Position numbers and translations under genes: made by a program. A stretch of 64,000 bases of DNA, taken from positions 2,028,001-2,092,000 of the forward strand of contig NZ_CP054041.1 in the NCBI RefSeq assembly GCF_013282665.1, given 5' to 3'. The DNA is from Listeria monocytogenes. GTDB lineage: Bacteria > Bacillota > Bacilli > Lactobacillales > Listeriaceae. The notes beneath the pieces are model-generated. The model was not told the DNA's origin. It did no database searches and saw nothing but the letters and a program-made list of their open reading frames with translations. Position 1 is the first letter of the stretch, and each line of letters begins with the position of its first letter. This document shows positions 53,512 through 61,670 of the stretch, one piece after another.

Positions 53512-54113
53512 TTGAGATTCTTTCCTGACATCCAACGTTCCAGCCGTTTTCCAACAAACCATAGAATAACAACAGAAACAGCTAATATAGCCAGTTTGAG
53601 CGGTTGGTGAATTAAGTCAACGAAATCATAGCCAATATAGCTAATAGCAAACACTTTGATTAATTTCCCACCTACAAGCGCTAATATAAATTGATATACT
53701 TTTATTTTAGAGAGACCTGCAACAATATTTACCGCCGAAGATGGGGTAAATGGCATTACAAGTAAAATGAAAATCGGGCTAAAACCATGTCTATCAATCC
53801 ATTCCATTACTCGTTTAATTTGTTTGTGACCCGAAATAAAACGTAAAAAACGAGTTTGACCAAATTTCCGTGCTAACAAGAATACGCATAAACTACCCGC
53901 AATTGCTGCTGTCACCGAAATTAAAAAACCACCAAGTAGTCCGTATGCATTTACGTTCACTACAACGAATACAATAAATGGTAAAAATGGTAAAAACGCT
54001 TCAATAAAAGGTAAGAGAAAAGCTAAAAGTGGACCTAAATTCCGATACTCACTTAGCCAGTACATTAAATTATCATAAGAAAAGAAATTCATCATATCCT
54101 GCCAAAATGTCAT
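53508..54113 (-). CDS. TVP38/TMEM64 (VTT/DedA) family membrane protein
   Basis: 201 residues from the ATG at 54113, 7 nt after CTGGAGG; the frame goes on ten codons upstream without a site. It shows five to six membrane segments. The VTT core is AFLPFLPFIVFVVVNVNAYGLLGGFLISVTAAIAGSLCVFLLARKFGQTRFLRF, followed by GFSPIFILLVMPFTPSSAVNIVAGLSKIKVYQFILALVGGKLIKVFAISYIG. The family includes phospholipid scramblases and DedA transporters. Function here not determined. Confidence 0.88.
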   Translation of the reverse strand: MTFWQDMMNFFSYDNLMYWLSEYRNLGPLLAFLLPFIEAFLPFLPFIVFVVVNVNAYGLLGGFLISVTAAIAGSLCVFLLARKFGQTRFLRFISGHKQIKRVMEWIDRHGFSPIFILLVMPFTPSSAVNIVAGLSKIKVYQFILALVGGKLIKVFAISYIGYDFVDLIHQPLKLAILAVSVVILWFVGKRLERWMSGKNLK

Positions 54114-54196
54114 AAGCAAGCCTCCAGTAGTCTTTAACAACATACTTATTTTCTCATATCAAAATGATAAAGCGCTAATAAAATAGCTTGAATATA

Positions 54197-54230
54197 GTTA
54201 AAATCCTAGTATTTCAGCCAGGATTTTAAC
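54197..54230 (-). terminator. Inverted repeat after the GT39 gene
   Basis: GTTAAAATCCT and AGGATTTTAAC form an 11-bp perfect inverted repeat just downstream of the glycosyltransferase stop. The following T run is poor, so a terminator role is only probable. Confidence 0.5.
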
Positions 54231-54239
54231 ATTTCTTCT

Positions 54240-56297
54240 TTATTTTAATTGATATAGTGTTCCTGTACCAGTGCCATTCATTCCTTGAGCGCCACCTTGC
54301 ATATTAAAAGAAGCACTAGAAGTAGTGTCATCATCCGTAGAAACGGAGCTACTCCACTTCGAACTATCAATTTCTGTACCGTTTTCTTGAATCCATTTTA
54401 CCACATCTGAATCAGAAGCTTTACTATTTGATGGGAGATAAAAATATTTTATTTCACCGGCTTGAATCATTTGTTTTAATTGTTTTACAGTTAGGGTTGG
54501 GTCTGTTCCATTGAAACCACCAAGTGCCATAACAGCTTCTTTCGTTTTAATAATATAAGGCCCCGCTGTCGTTGCGTCTGTTGTCCCAAATAAGTAGGTT
54601 TCTCCGGTATTGTTTTTCTGTAAATAGCTAATTAAATCACTATCAACAGACGCATCGGCGAATCCACCACCACTGGATTGTTTTAATTGTGGTCCAGCTT
54701 CAGGCAGAGAACTATTTCCGCCATATAAAATAGGTGTTAAAGACCAATACGTTGGTGCAATGAGCAAAATTGCCAAGGCTAATCCTGTCATTTTCGCAGT
54801 GAATTTAGAAGGTTGCTGTCTCAGCACAAGTAAGCTAATAGACATCAGCAATGCAGCAATACCAATAATTACCGCCAAAATAGGCAAGTAAGTAGCGACA
54901 AAGAATGCTTGAAGACTGCCAGTTAGTGCAACTGCAACAGGTAATAGGAATCTTTGCCAATTCTCTTTGTCTTGGTATAAGCGAAAGAGCGCCACTATAC
55001 CTACGCCACTAAGTACAGCAATTGGCGGAGCTAACATAATCAAATAATAATGATGGAAAAAGCCAGCTATACTAAAGAATCCGGCGACAGGGATAAGCCA
55101 AGCTGCCCAGAAAACCATTTCCTTTTGTTTGGAGGTCAATTGATAAATGCGTTTATTTTCATTTCGATACGCCAGAAAAATGGCTAGCATACCGATAATA
55201 GCGAGTGGTAAGAACCAACTAATTTGATCACCAAGTGCGGTTTGGAATAGACGAAGCGGTCCAGCATTCCCCGTTCCAAACATACCTGTACTACCAGTCA
55301 TTTTTGATCCATTTCCGCCACCCTTTGCCGCATTCCCGGGGCCACCAGTCGGGGGAGTACCGTTATTACCTTGAGGAGGCGTTCCGCCGTTAGCGCCATC
55401 TTGCACACTTCCACTTGGAGGACTCGGTGGCGTTGTGCTATTTGAATCTGATGAGTTAGTGCTAGGAGGAGTCCCCATTTCCATATTACCGCTACTACCA
55501 GTTCCAGTTTCTTGACCGAGAAGTCGTTCCATACCGTTATAACCAAAAGCTAATTCAAGCACCGAATTTGTTTGACTACTACCAATATAAGGTCGCTCAG
55601 AAGCAGCTGTTTGATCTACTATGACTGCCCAAGAAACAGAGACAGCTAGCATTAAAACGAGTGCGATTACTAATTGAACTAACTTTTTTCTCCAACTTAA
55701 TTTTGTAGCAATAAAATAGAAGAGCAAAAATGCGGGCACGACCATGAAAGCTTGGAGCATTTTTACATTAAAACCGACACCAATTAATGCGAAAGAAAGT
55801 AGAAGCCAGCCGATTTTTGCACGATGAACAGCTTTAAAAAGAAAAAAAGTTGCCAGTAATAACACGAAAACAAGGATGGCATCCATATTATTAGTACGCG
55901 TCACGGCTACCGCAATAGGAGTCAGTGCCATAATCAAAGCGGTAATTCTTGCAGCCCATGCGCCGAATCTAGGTTTGACGAGAACATAAAGCAAAATCAC
56001 CGAACCAACACCAGCCAACGCTTGTGGCAGAATAACACTCCAACCATGCACGCCGAAAATAAGGGCGCTAATCGCTTGCAACCAAAGCGCAACAGGTGGC
56101 TTATCTACTGTAATAAAACCAGCAGGATCAAAAGCTCCGTAGAAAAAATTATGAAAATTTTGTACCATGCTTGTCACAGCAGCTGTATAATAAGGATTTA
56201 CTGTATCATCCTTCCAAATACCATAAAAATTAAAAAAGATAGCAATAACCATAATTCCAACAAAATAAAAATCTAAATGTTGTATCCGTTTCTTCAT
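54240..56297 (-). CDS. GT39-family membrane glycosyltransferase (YkcB/ArnT-like)
   Basis: 685 residues from the ATG at 56297 behind GGAAAGAAGTG; the frame is open 12 codons further without a ribosome site. About twelve membrane segments. The first outside loop has DDTVNPYYTAAVTSM and GFITVDKPPVALWLQ, where the first Asp is the usual catalytic residue of ArnT/PMT enzymes. At about 275-370 an outside insertion rich in Gly, Ser, Pro, Thr and Asn breaks the membrane region. The C-terminal soluble domain carries MALGGFNGTDPTLTV. It probably moves a sugar from an undecaprenyl-phosphate carrier to a surface molecule; the acceptor is unknown. Confidence 0.88.
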   Translation of the reverse strand: MKKRIQHLDFYFVGIMVIAIFFNFYGIWKDDTVNPYYTAAVTSMVQNFHNFFYGAFDPAGFITVDKPPVALWLQAISALIFGVHGWSVILPQALAGVGSVILLYVLVKPRFGAWAARITALIMALTPIAVAVTRTNNMDAILVFVLLLATFFLFKAVHRAKIGWLLLSFALIGVGFNVKMLQAFMVVPAFLLFYFIATKLSWRKKLVQLVIALVLMLAVSVSWAVIVDQTAASERPYIGSSQTNSVLELAFGYNGMERLLGQETGTGSSGNMEMGTPPSTNSSDSNSTTPPSPPSGSVQDGANGGTPPQGNNGTPPTGGPGNAAKGGGNGSKMTGSTGMFGTGNAGPLRLFQTALGDQISWFLPLAIIGMLAIFLAYRNENKRIYQLTSKQKEMVFWAAWLIPVAGFFSIAGFFHHYYLIMLAPPIAVLSGVGIVALFRLYQDKENWQRFLLPVAVALTGSLQAFFVATYLPILAVIIGIAALLMSISLLVLRQQPSKFTAKMTGLALAILLIAPTYWSLTPILYGGNSSLPEAGPQLKQSSGGGFADASVDSDLISYLQKNNTGETYLFGTTDATTAGPYIIKTKEAVMALGGFNGTDPTLTVKQLKQMIQAGEIKYFYLPSNSKASDSDVVKWIQENGTEIDSSKWSSSVSTDDDTTSSASFNMQGGAQGMNGTGTGTLYQLK

Positions 56298-56419
56298 ATT
56301 TTTCACTTCTTTCCGTAAGATAATATCTTTCATTTTAGAGTCAAAATATGAAAAAAACGTGAATAAACTTAGAAATAAACGAGATATTTATTTTTTATAA
56401 AAAAATTCCAGAAAAAGCC

Positions 56420-56448
56420 TTGTCAAAACATACATAGAATGGTATTAT
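56420..56448 (+). promoter_or_regulatory. Promoter of tRNA-Gly
   Basis: TTGTCA (56420-56425), 17 nt, TATTAT (56443-56448), 37 nt before the tRNA. The stretch 56298-56652 holds this promoter, the tRNA and its terminator, no protein gene. Confidence 0.75.
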
Positions 56449-56484
56449 ATAAAAGTTGTTAAAACACTAAGAACTACTTACTAT

Positions 56485-56555
56485 GCGGGTGTAGTTTAGT
56501 GGTAAAACTACAGCCTTCCAAGCTGTTGTCGTGGGTTCGATTCCCATCACCCGCT
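56485..56555 (+). tRNA. tRNA-Gly (TCC)
   Basis: A 71-nt cloverleaf. GCGGGTG/CACCCGC acceptor, anticodon TCC in CTTCCAA, GGTTCGATTCC T arm. Confidence 0.96.
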
Positions 56556-56579
56556 TTATATTTTTTATAAATCCTGTTA

Positions 56580-56627
56580 TCAACGCAGTGTTTCGACCTT
56601 TTTAAGCGAAGCATTGCGTTTATTTTA
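56580..56627 (+). terminator. Terminator after tRNA-Gly
   Basis: AACGCAGTGTTTCG and CGAAGCATTGCGTT form a stem, followed by TTATTTTATT. Confidence 0.7.
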
Positions 56628-56652
56628 TTGCCTGAAAATAAGGAGAGAGGGG

Positions 56653-57795
56653 ATGATGATAGTGAAGTCGACATCAGATTATGCCGCATTGAAAGAAGCG
56701 CTCATTGCTTATGCGCATGAAATAGGTATTCAAAAAATAGGTTTCACAACAGCAGACCCTTTTTTATTTTTAAAAGAACGCTTACTAGAAGCGGAAGCGC
56801 TGGATCTTTTTACGGGATTTGAGCATCCGGTAATTGATGAACGGGTTTATCCAGAGCTTATTTTCAAGGAACCGCAGTCGATTATCGCCATTGCACTTGC
56901 TTATCCGTCTAAATTGAAAGAAGCACCTGTAAGTAAAAAAGGAGCTAGACGAGGTGTATTTGCCAGAGCTTCTTGGGGAATTGATTACCATACCGTTTTA
57001 CGAGAAAAATTAGCACTTCTTGAAACTTTTTTAAGTGAGCGTTTGCCGGATGTACGAATGAAATCGATGGTGGATACTGGGGAATTATCAGATGTAGCTG
57101 TAGCAGAACGAGCAGGTATTGGCTGGCGCGGGAAAAATACGTTACTCATAACGCCAGAATACGGCTCGTGGGTCTATTTAGGCGAAATGATAACCAATAT
57201 ACCATTTGAACCAGATACGCCCTCTAGCGATTTGTGTGGCAGTTGCAATCAATGCGTGAAAGCTTGCCCGACAGGCTCCTTGCTAGGTGAAGGGAAAATG
57301 AATCCGAAAATATGTTTAAGTTATTTGACGCAAACAAAAGACTTTCTAGATGAAAAATATCGCGAAGTATTGCATAATCGTTTGTATGGTTGTGATACTT
57401 GTCAGGTAGTTTGTCCATATAATCGTGGGCATGATTTCCACTTTCATGATGAGATGGAGCCGGATCCAGAGCTTGTTCGACCAGAATTAAAACCACTACT
57501 ACACATTTCCAATCGCGCATTTAAAGAACAATTTGGCGATATGGCAGGTTCGTGGCGTGGGAAGAAGCCTATTCAGCGAAATGCCATCATTATATTAGCG
57601 CGTTATAAAGATAAAACAGCTGTACCAGACTTAATTGACTGCTTACAAAATGATCCAAGACCAGTCATTCGAGGAACGGCTGGCTGGGCGCTAAGAAAAA
57701 TCGGTGGAAGCGATGCCGAAAAAGCCATCGAGCAAGCACTTCAAACCGAACAAGATGAACAAGTATTACAAGAGTTAACAGCTATACCAAATTAA
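56653..57795 (+). CDS. queG: Epoxyqueuosine reductase
   Basis: 380 residues from the ATG at 56653 behind AGGAGAGAGG. The N-terminal cobalamin-binding part ends with WRGKNTLLITPEYGSW. Two 4Fe-4S clusters: CGSCNQCVKACPTGS and CDTCQVVCPYN. The C-terminal HEAT-like repeats (PVIRGTAGWALRKIGG) are typical of QueG. It catalyses the last step of queuosine synthesis in tRNA. It is followed 20 nt later by trmL, another wobble-base modification gene, so they are one operon. Confidence 0.95.
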   Translation: MMIVKSTSDYAALKEALIAYAHEIGIQKIGFTTADPFLFLKERLLEAEALDLFTGFEHPVIDERVYPELIFKEPQSIIAIALAYPSKLKEAPVSKKGARRGVFARASWGIDYHTVLREKLALLETFLSERLPDVRMKSMVDTGELSDVAVAERAGIGWRGKNTLLITPEYGSWVYLGEMITNIPFEPDTPSSDLCGSCNQCVKACPTGSLLGEGKMNPKICLSYLTQTKDFLDEKYREVLHNRLYGCDTCQVVCPYNRGHDFHFHDEMEPDPELVRPELKPLLHISNRAFKEQFGDMAGSWRGKKPIQRNAIIILARYKDKTAVPDLIDCLQNDPRPVIRGTAGWALRKIGGSDAEKAIEQALQTEQDEQVLQELTAIPN

Positions 57796-57815
57796 TAGAA
57801 ACCAGGTGAAAAGAA

Positions 57816-58325
57816 ATGCCAAACCATATCGTACTATACCAACCAGAAATCCCAGCAAATACCGGAAATATCTCCAGAACATGTGCCGGAACAGATACTT
57901 ACTTACATTTAATCCGTCCACTTGGTTTTTCAACAGATGATAAAATGTTAAAACGCGCTGGACTTGATTACTGGGATAACGTGAAACTTTCTTATTACGA
58001 TTCTTTAGATGAATTCTTCGAGAAAAATGAAGGCGGAGAATTTTACTACATTACCAAATTTGGTCGTCATGTTTATAGTGATATCGATTATAGCGATTCC
58101 AACAAAGATTATTTCTTCGTTTTTGGAAAAGAAACGACCGGATTGCCAGATGCGCTTTTACAAGAGAATGAAGAAAATTGTTTGCGTATACCGATGACAG
58201 ATCATATTCGCTCGTTGAATTTATCGAACACAGCGGCAATTTTAGCTTATGAAGCATTACGTCAGCAGAATTTTGGCGCACTTTTACAAGAACCGAATTA
58301 CGATCGGAAAATTTTTCAAGACTAA
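57816..58325 (+). CDS. trmL: tRNA (cytidine/uridine-34-2'-O)-methyltransferase
   Basis: 169 residues, SPOUT superfamily. IVLYQPEIPANTGNISRTCAGT, HLIRPLGFSTDDKMLKRAGLDYW, VFGKETTGLP and CLRIPMTDHIRSLNLSNTAAILAYEA are the family signatures with the trefoil-knot SAM site. It methylates the ribose at position 34 of tRNA-Leu. It follows queG with AGGTG as ribosome site, and 13 nt after its stop the nitroreductase gene begins. Confidence 0.95.
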   Translation: MPNHIVLYQPEIPANTGNISRTCAGTDTYLHLIRPLGFSTDDKMLKRAGLDYWDNVKLSYYDSLDEFFEKNEGGEFYYITKFGRHVYSDIDYSDSNKDYFFVFGKETTGLPDALLQENEENCLRIPMTDHIRSLNLSNTAAILAYEALRQQNFGALLQEPNYDRKIFQD

Positions 58326-58338
58326 GGGGGGGGTTAGG

Positions 58339-59079
58339 ATGAATCAGGCGATAGATGCCATTCTTGGACATTACTCAGTGCGGAAATTTGAAGACAAGGA
58401 CTTAACGGAAGAAGCGTTGACCTTACTTATCAAGAGTGCGCAAGCCGCATCTACATCCAGTTTTGTTCAAGCATACTCCATCATCGGAATAACAGATAAA
58501 GACATTCGGGAACAAATCTCAGCCATTGCGGGAAATCAACCATATACTGTACAAACCGGACAACTATTTATTTTCGTTGCTGATTTAGCTCGTCATCACA
58601 CCATCTTAGAAGAACATCAAGTAGACACAACTGCACTGGAAACGTCAGAAAAATGGCTTGTTTCTGTGATAGATGCCGCACTAGCTGCACAAAATATGGC
58701 CGTTGCCGCAGAATCATTAGGACTTGGTATTTGCTTTATTGGCGGTATTCGGAACGATGTTGAACAAATCGCCGAAATACTTGATTTACCACCATATACG
58801 ATGCCATTATTCGGCTTAACAATTGGGTATCCGGTTGCTAACAAAGAAAAAGCGAAACCGAGATTGCCTCAAGATTTGGTATACCACGAAAACAGTTACC
58901 AAAAAATGAACCCAACTATTTTAGCTGAATATGATGAACAAATAAAAAATTATTACGACGAAAGAACAGCAGGAAAACGAGTAGAAGGCTGGTCCGAACA
59001 AATTGCTCGCGGACTTGGAAGAACAAGCCGGCTAGATTTAAAAGCATTTTTAGAAAAACAACACTTAAATCAAAAATAA
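58339..59079 (+). CDS. NfsA-like NADPH-dependent nitroreductase
   Basis: 246 residues from the ATG at 58339, 13 nt after trmL. An eight-G run followed by TTAGG provides the ribosome site. HYSVRKFEDKDLTEEALTLLIKSAQAASTSSFVQAYSIIGI is the FMN-binding start. The middle ENMAVAAESLGLGICFIGGIRND reads AQNMAVAAESLGLGI here. The end DERTAGKRVEGWSEQIARGL is typical of NfsA/Frp reductases. It reduces nitro compounds or flavin. A terminator follows. The upstream open frame to 58249 overlaps trmL and is not used. Confidence 0.9.
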   Translation: MNQAIDAILGHYSVRKFEDKDLTEEALTLLIKSAQAASTSSFVQAYSIIGITDKDIREQISAIAGNQPYTVQTGQLFIFVADLARHHTILEEHQVDTTALETSEKWLVSVIDAALAAQNMAVAAESLGLGICFIGGIRNDVEQIAEILDLPPYTMPLFGLTIGYPVANKEKAKPRLPQDLVYHENSYQKMNPTILAEYDEQIKNYYDERTAGKRVEGWSEQIARGLGRTSRLDLKAFLEKQHLNQK

Positions 59080-59126
59080 AAGAACAGTACAGCGCATTAT
59101 TGTAATGCGCCGTACTGTTCTTTTTA
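59080..59126 (+). terminator. Rho-independent terminator
   Basis: AAAGAACAGTACaGCGCATT pairs with AATGCGCcGTACTGTTCTTT around a 5-nt loop, then a T run. It closes the queG operon and may also serve the minus-strand small gene. Confidence 0.9.
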
Positions 59127-59128
59127 CG

Positions 59129-59290
59129 TTATTTCCGTTTATTTCTAGCCATTTGAATTAAGTTCCAAATAACGAGTATTAAAACGATTACTAGCAAGAT
59201 ATTAATTAATCCACCCGCAATATGGAAAATAATTCCAAGTAACCACACTGCTAATAAAACAACGATTATTCCCCAAATAATTCCTAACAT
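59129..59290 (-). CDS. Small membrane protein, lmo0937 family
   Basis: 53 residues on the minus strand, too short for the usual ORF cut-off. MLGIIWGIIVVLLAVWLLG and INILLVIVLILVIWNLI form two membrane helices, with an ARNKRK tail. AAAGAGG lies 8 nt before the ATG. A SigB-type promoter lies about 43 nt upstream. It corresponds to EGD-e lmo0937, a family of small stress-related membrane proteins of unknown function. Confidence 0.85.
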   Translation of the reverse strand: MLGIIWGIIVVLLAVWLLGIIFHIAGGLINILLVIVLILVIWNLIQMARNKRK

Positions 59291-59332
59291 ATATAAAAAC
59301 CTCTTTCTGCACTTTTGATTGTACTCTTATAT

Positions 59333-59357
59333 ATTCCCGTGAGAGCAGTCTTTAAAC
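59333..59357 (-). promoter_or_regulatory. SigB promoter of the small membrane protein gene
   Basis: On the minus strand GTTTAA (59357-59352), 13 nt, GGGAAT (59338-59333), both good SigB elements. Confidence 0.75.
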
Positions 59358-59377
59358 ATATTAGGGCTAAAAATAGA

Positions 59378-59836
59378 CTATTTTTTTGTGATATAAGCTA
59401 AAAGAGCCTTCACTCCCTCAGTTACCATGCGTTCAGTTTCATCAAAATCTCCAGTATAATAGGGATCTGGAATATCTTTATCCTCTTGACCGGGTACAAA
59501 CGACATAAGGGAGCGAACGATGACATCTGGATTATTATTAAGTGCATTTAAATCTGCTAAATTTTGCTGATCCATACCAATAATAAAATCAGCTTCGTTA
59601 AAATCAACATCAGAAATTTTTCGAGCTCGCATTGATTGGTAATCAACACCATGCTTTTTCAACACTGCTTGCGTCCCGCGGTGTGGCGGTTTCCCTAAAT
59701 TCCAAGTACCAGTTGCAGCAGAATCAATTTTTATTTCATTCGTTAACCCAGCTTCTGCAACTTCTTTCCGAAATAACCCCTCAGCCATTGGGGAACGACA
59801 AATATTCCCTAAACAGACAAAAACTACTTTTACCAA
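59378..59836 (-). CDS. Low-molecular-weight protein tyrosine phosphatase
   Basis: 152 residues from a TTG behind AAGGAGGAG. VVFVCLGNICRSPMAEGLF is the C-x5-R-S P-loop, and DIPDPYYTG contains the general-acid Asp pair. The family (YfkJ/YwlE group) removes phosphate from tyrosine or arginine. It lies 12 nt behind the SUKH-like gene in the same direction. The two probably form one transcript. Confidence 0.93.
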   Translation of the reverse strand: MVKVVFVCLGNICRSPMAEGLFRKEVAEAGLTNEIKIDSAATGTWNLGKPPHRGTQAVLKKHGVDYQSMRARKISDVDFNEADFIIGMDQQNLADLNALNNNPDVIVRSLMSFVPGQEDKDIPDPYYTGDFDETERMVTEGVKALLAYITKK

Positions 59837-59848
59837 TTGAACTCCTCC

Positions 59849-60595
59849 TTACTTCCATTCTTTATATAAATCAGCTAGAGCCGCTTTATTTACCCCATCA
59901 CATGCTTCAAGTCGGACGAAAATTTGCTCCACAAGCTCAGGCGCGAGTTTTCTCCGGAAATAAAGCAATTGATTCTCAAACAAACTATAGACAACTAAAG
60001 TATACGGGATTTCTCGTTTTTCGAGTAATCCTAAAAGCGTCTCTAAATACCACTTTTTATCTGGATAATCTTCTAATAGTTCCAGTAATTGTTTTGTTTT
60101 TTGCACATTGCTGGAAGCGAGAATTTGATTTAATTTTTTTATCGGAAATTGTTCCGCGAAATCGGTAGAAAAGGGACTAAAGTACAATTCCTCTATAAAT
60201 GTAGCAAACGTTTCAGCAACAATAAGTGTTTGTAACGTTTCAAAATCAACATAAATAATACTGGGTTCGGACGTATTATCTATATAGGAAAAACCAAGAT
60301 AACGCGATTCATCACGGTGGAAATAAACTTGCTTCCCTGCGAGATCAACATCCTTTTGTTCCGGAATATCCATTAATAATTCATCCAAACTCGCCAGATA
60401 ATAGATTTCACCAAAATCCAGCCCATAAGAAGTCGGTTCCGTCGTCTTAAAATGATTTTTGCGAATCAATCCACCATTTTGGTCTGATAAAAGCTGTTTG
60501 GATTCAAATGGTAAAGTGACACCTAACGCTATTTCTTTTTCACGAATTGCTTGTTCAGTTGCGCCACTCTTTTCGTTTTTCACCCAAATCGTCAT
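59849..60595 (-). CDS. SUKH (SMI1/KNR4)-family protein
   Basis: 248 residues from the ATG at 60595; a TTG three codons earlier touches the GGGAGGAG site and is less likely. Residues 10-140 follow the SUKH pattern: an N-terminal helix, ALGVTLPFESKQLLSDQNGGLI, SYGLDFGEIYYLASLDELL, YLGFSYIDNTSEPSIIYVDFETLQTLIVAETFATFIEELYF. The C-terminal 100 residues are helical. SUKH proteins are often toxin-immunity proteins, but no toxin lies here. It is transcribed with the LMW phosphatase gene. Confidence 0.65.
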   Translation of the reverse strand: MTIWVKNEKSGATEQAIREKEIALGVTLPFESKQLLSDQNGGLIRKNHFKTTEPTSYGLDFGEIYYLASLDELLMDIPEQKDVDLAGKQVYFHRDESRYLGFSYIDNTSEPSIIYVDFETLQTLIVAETFATFIEELYFSPFSTDFAEQFPIKKLNQILASSNVQKTKQLLELLEDYPDKKWYLETLLGLLEKREIPYTLVVYSLFENQLLYFRRKLAPELVEQIFVRLEACDGVNKAALADLYKEWK

Positions 60596-60644
60596 CCTCT
60601 TCAACTCCTCCCTGTATTATCCTAAAAAAAGTAAAATAGCGCAA

Positions 60645-60683
60645 ACAAAAGAACATAGCTAGAAATAATTCCTAACTATGTTC
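60645..60683 (-). terminator. Terminator after the TPR-like gene (minus strand)
   Basis: GAACATAG and CTATGTTC form a stem with inner pairing, followed on the minus strand by TTTTGTTT. It ends the Hsp90/TPR transcript before the SUKH gene. Confidence 0.65.
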
Positions 60684-60690
60684 CAACATA

Positions 60691-61659
60691 TTACTTCAAA
60701 AGGTCCTGATAATAACTATTTCCATTCCGCGCATCAAACTTCGCCGTTAAAGCTTCTGTCATTTCTACCAAATCAGCTTCTTTTTCCCGGTCAAAAAGGG
60801 GGTAGGCTGCTTGTAAGAAAATAAGTCGGTCTAAACCACCCTCAGCTTTAAGAACGGTTTCTAGGTTGGTATCAATCACTTCCCGCGCTTTTTTCGTTTG
60901 CTTGGTAAGAACTAAATATTTAAGTAATTGCCCAAGCGGTGGTAGTAAGGAGATTTGTTTTTTCACAAGTGGGTAACCTTTATCAAAGCATTCTTGCGCC
61001 ATTTTTTCATCACCTAGTGCTAAATAAGCAAGCGCCATATTTCCATACGTTAAATGAGGGACTTCCGTACAGCGTTGTTTTCCTCCAAAAATCGGTTTTG
61101 CCGTTTTCTTGGCTGTTTCATAGTCTTTAATGAAGCAATAATAAAAGACTTGATCGTTTTTTTCGCAAGCTGGACAATCATTTAAAAAGTCTGCTTTTGT
61201 ATTACTCCATTTTTTAAATAGTTCTTTGGCTTTTTCAACATCGCCCATACGTATGGCTGCAAGCGTGCAGACTTTATAGTAAGGTCGTAAGGAATAATTT
61301 TCTTGTTCGAATTTCACCTTCATATCATTCAAAAGGCCATCAATTTGCGCTTTAGATACTTCATCGAAAGTCGGAACATGTTCGCTAATCCATTTATATT
61401 TCCAAAAAAGATCTTCCGTGTCAATGTAAGCATCACTATCTTTATCTTCCCATTTCTTGATTAACCAGCTAAAAGCCTGTAATTGCTTTTTCGGAAAGCC
61501 AGCTGTTAAACATGTGTCAATCAACATTTCACGTGCTTCAATGCCATCATCTATATTGTTATATAAATCTGCACCAGCAATAATTCGTTCTAATACTTTT
61601 ATTTTTTCAGGCGTATCATCCATTCCCCAAACAGATTCTAAATCATTCAAATAATCCAT
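60691..61659 (-). CDS. Helical-repeat (TPR-like) protein encoded with the Hsp90-like chaperone
   Basis: 322 residues, almost entirely helical. Repeat units of about 35 residues are seen, such as MGDVEKAKELFKKWSNTKADF, TYGNMALAYLALGDEKMAQECFDKGYPL and LTKQTKKAREVIDTNLETVL, i.e. tetratricopeptide-like. A CPACEKND pair of cysteines lies in the middle. It follows the Hsp90-like gene after 11 nt, so they are one operon. An adaptor or client role with the chaperone is possible; in eukaryotes TPR proteins bind Hsp90 through its C-terminus, but the matching MEEVD end is absent here. Confidence 0.75.
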   Translation of the reverse strand: MDYLNDLESVWGMDDTPEKIKVLERIIAGADLYNNIDDGIEAREMLIDTCLTAGFPKKQLQAFSWLIKKWEDKDSDAYIDTEDLFWKYKWISEHVPTFDEVSKAQIDGLLNDMKVKFEQENYSLRPYYKVCTLAAIRMGDVEKAKELFKKWSNTKADFLNDCPACEKNDQVFYYCFIKDYETAKKTAKPIFGGKQRCTEVPHLTYGNMALAYLALGDEKMAQECFDKGYPLVKKQISLLPPLGQLLKYLVLTKQTKKAREVIDTNLETVLKAEGGLDRLIFLQAAYPLFDREKEADLVEMTEALTAKFDARNGNSYYQDLLK

Positions 61660-61670
61660 TATTCTCCCTC

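Noticed and set aside
58327..58335. Run of eight G residues before the nitroreductase gene, considered as a phase-variable tract
   Set aside because: It lies outside the coding sequence and forms part of the ribosome site. It could alter translation slightly, but there is no evidence for phase variation.
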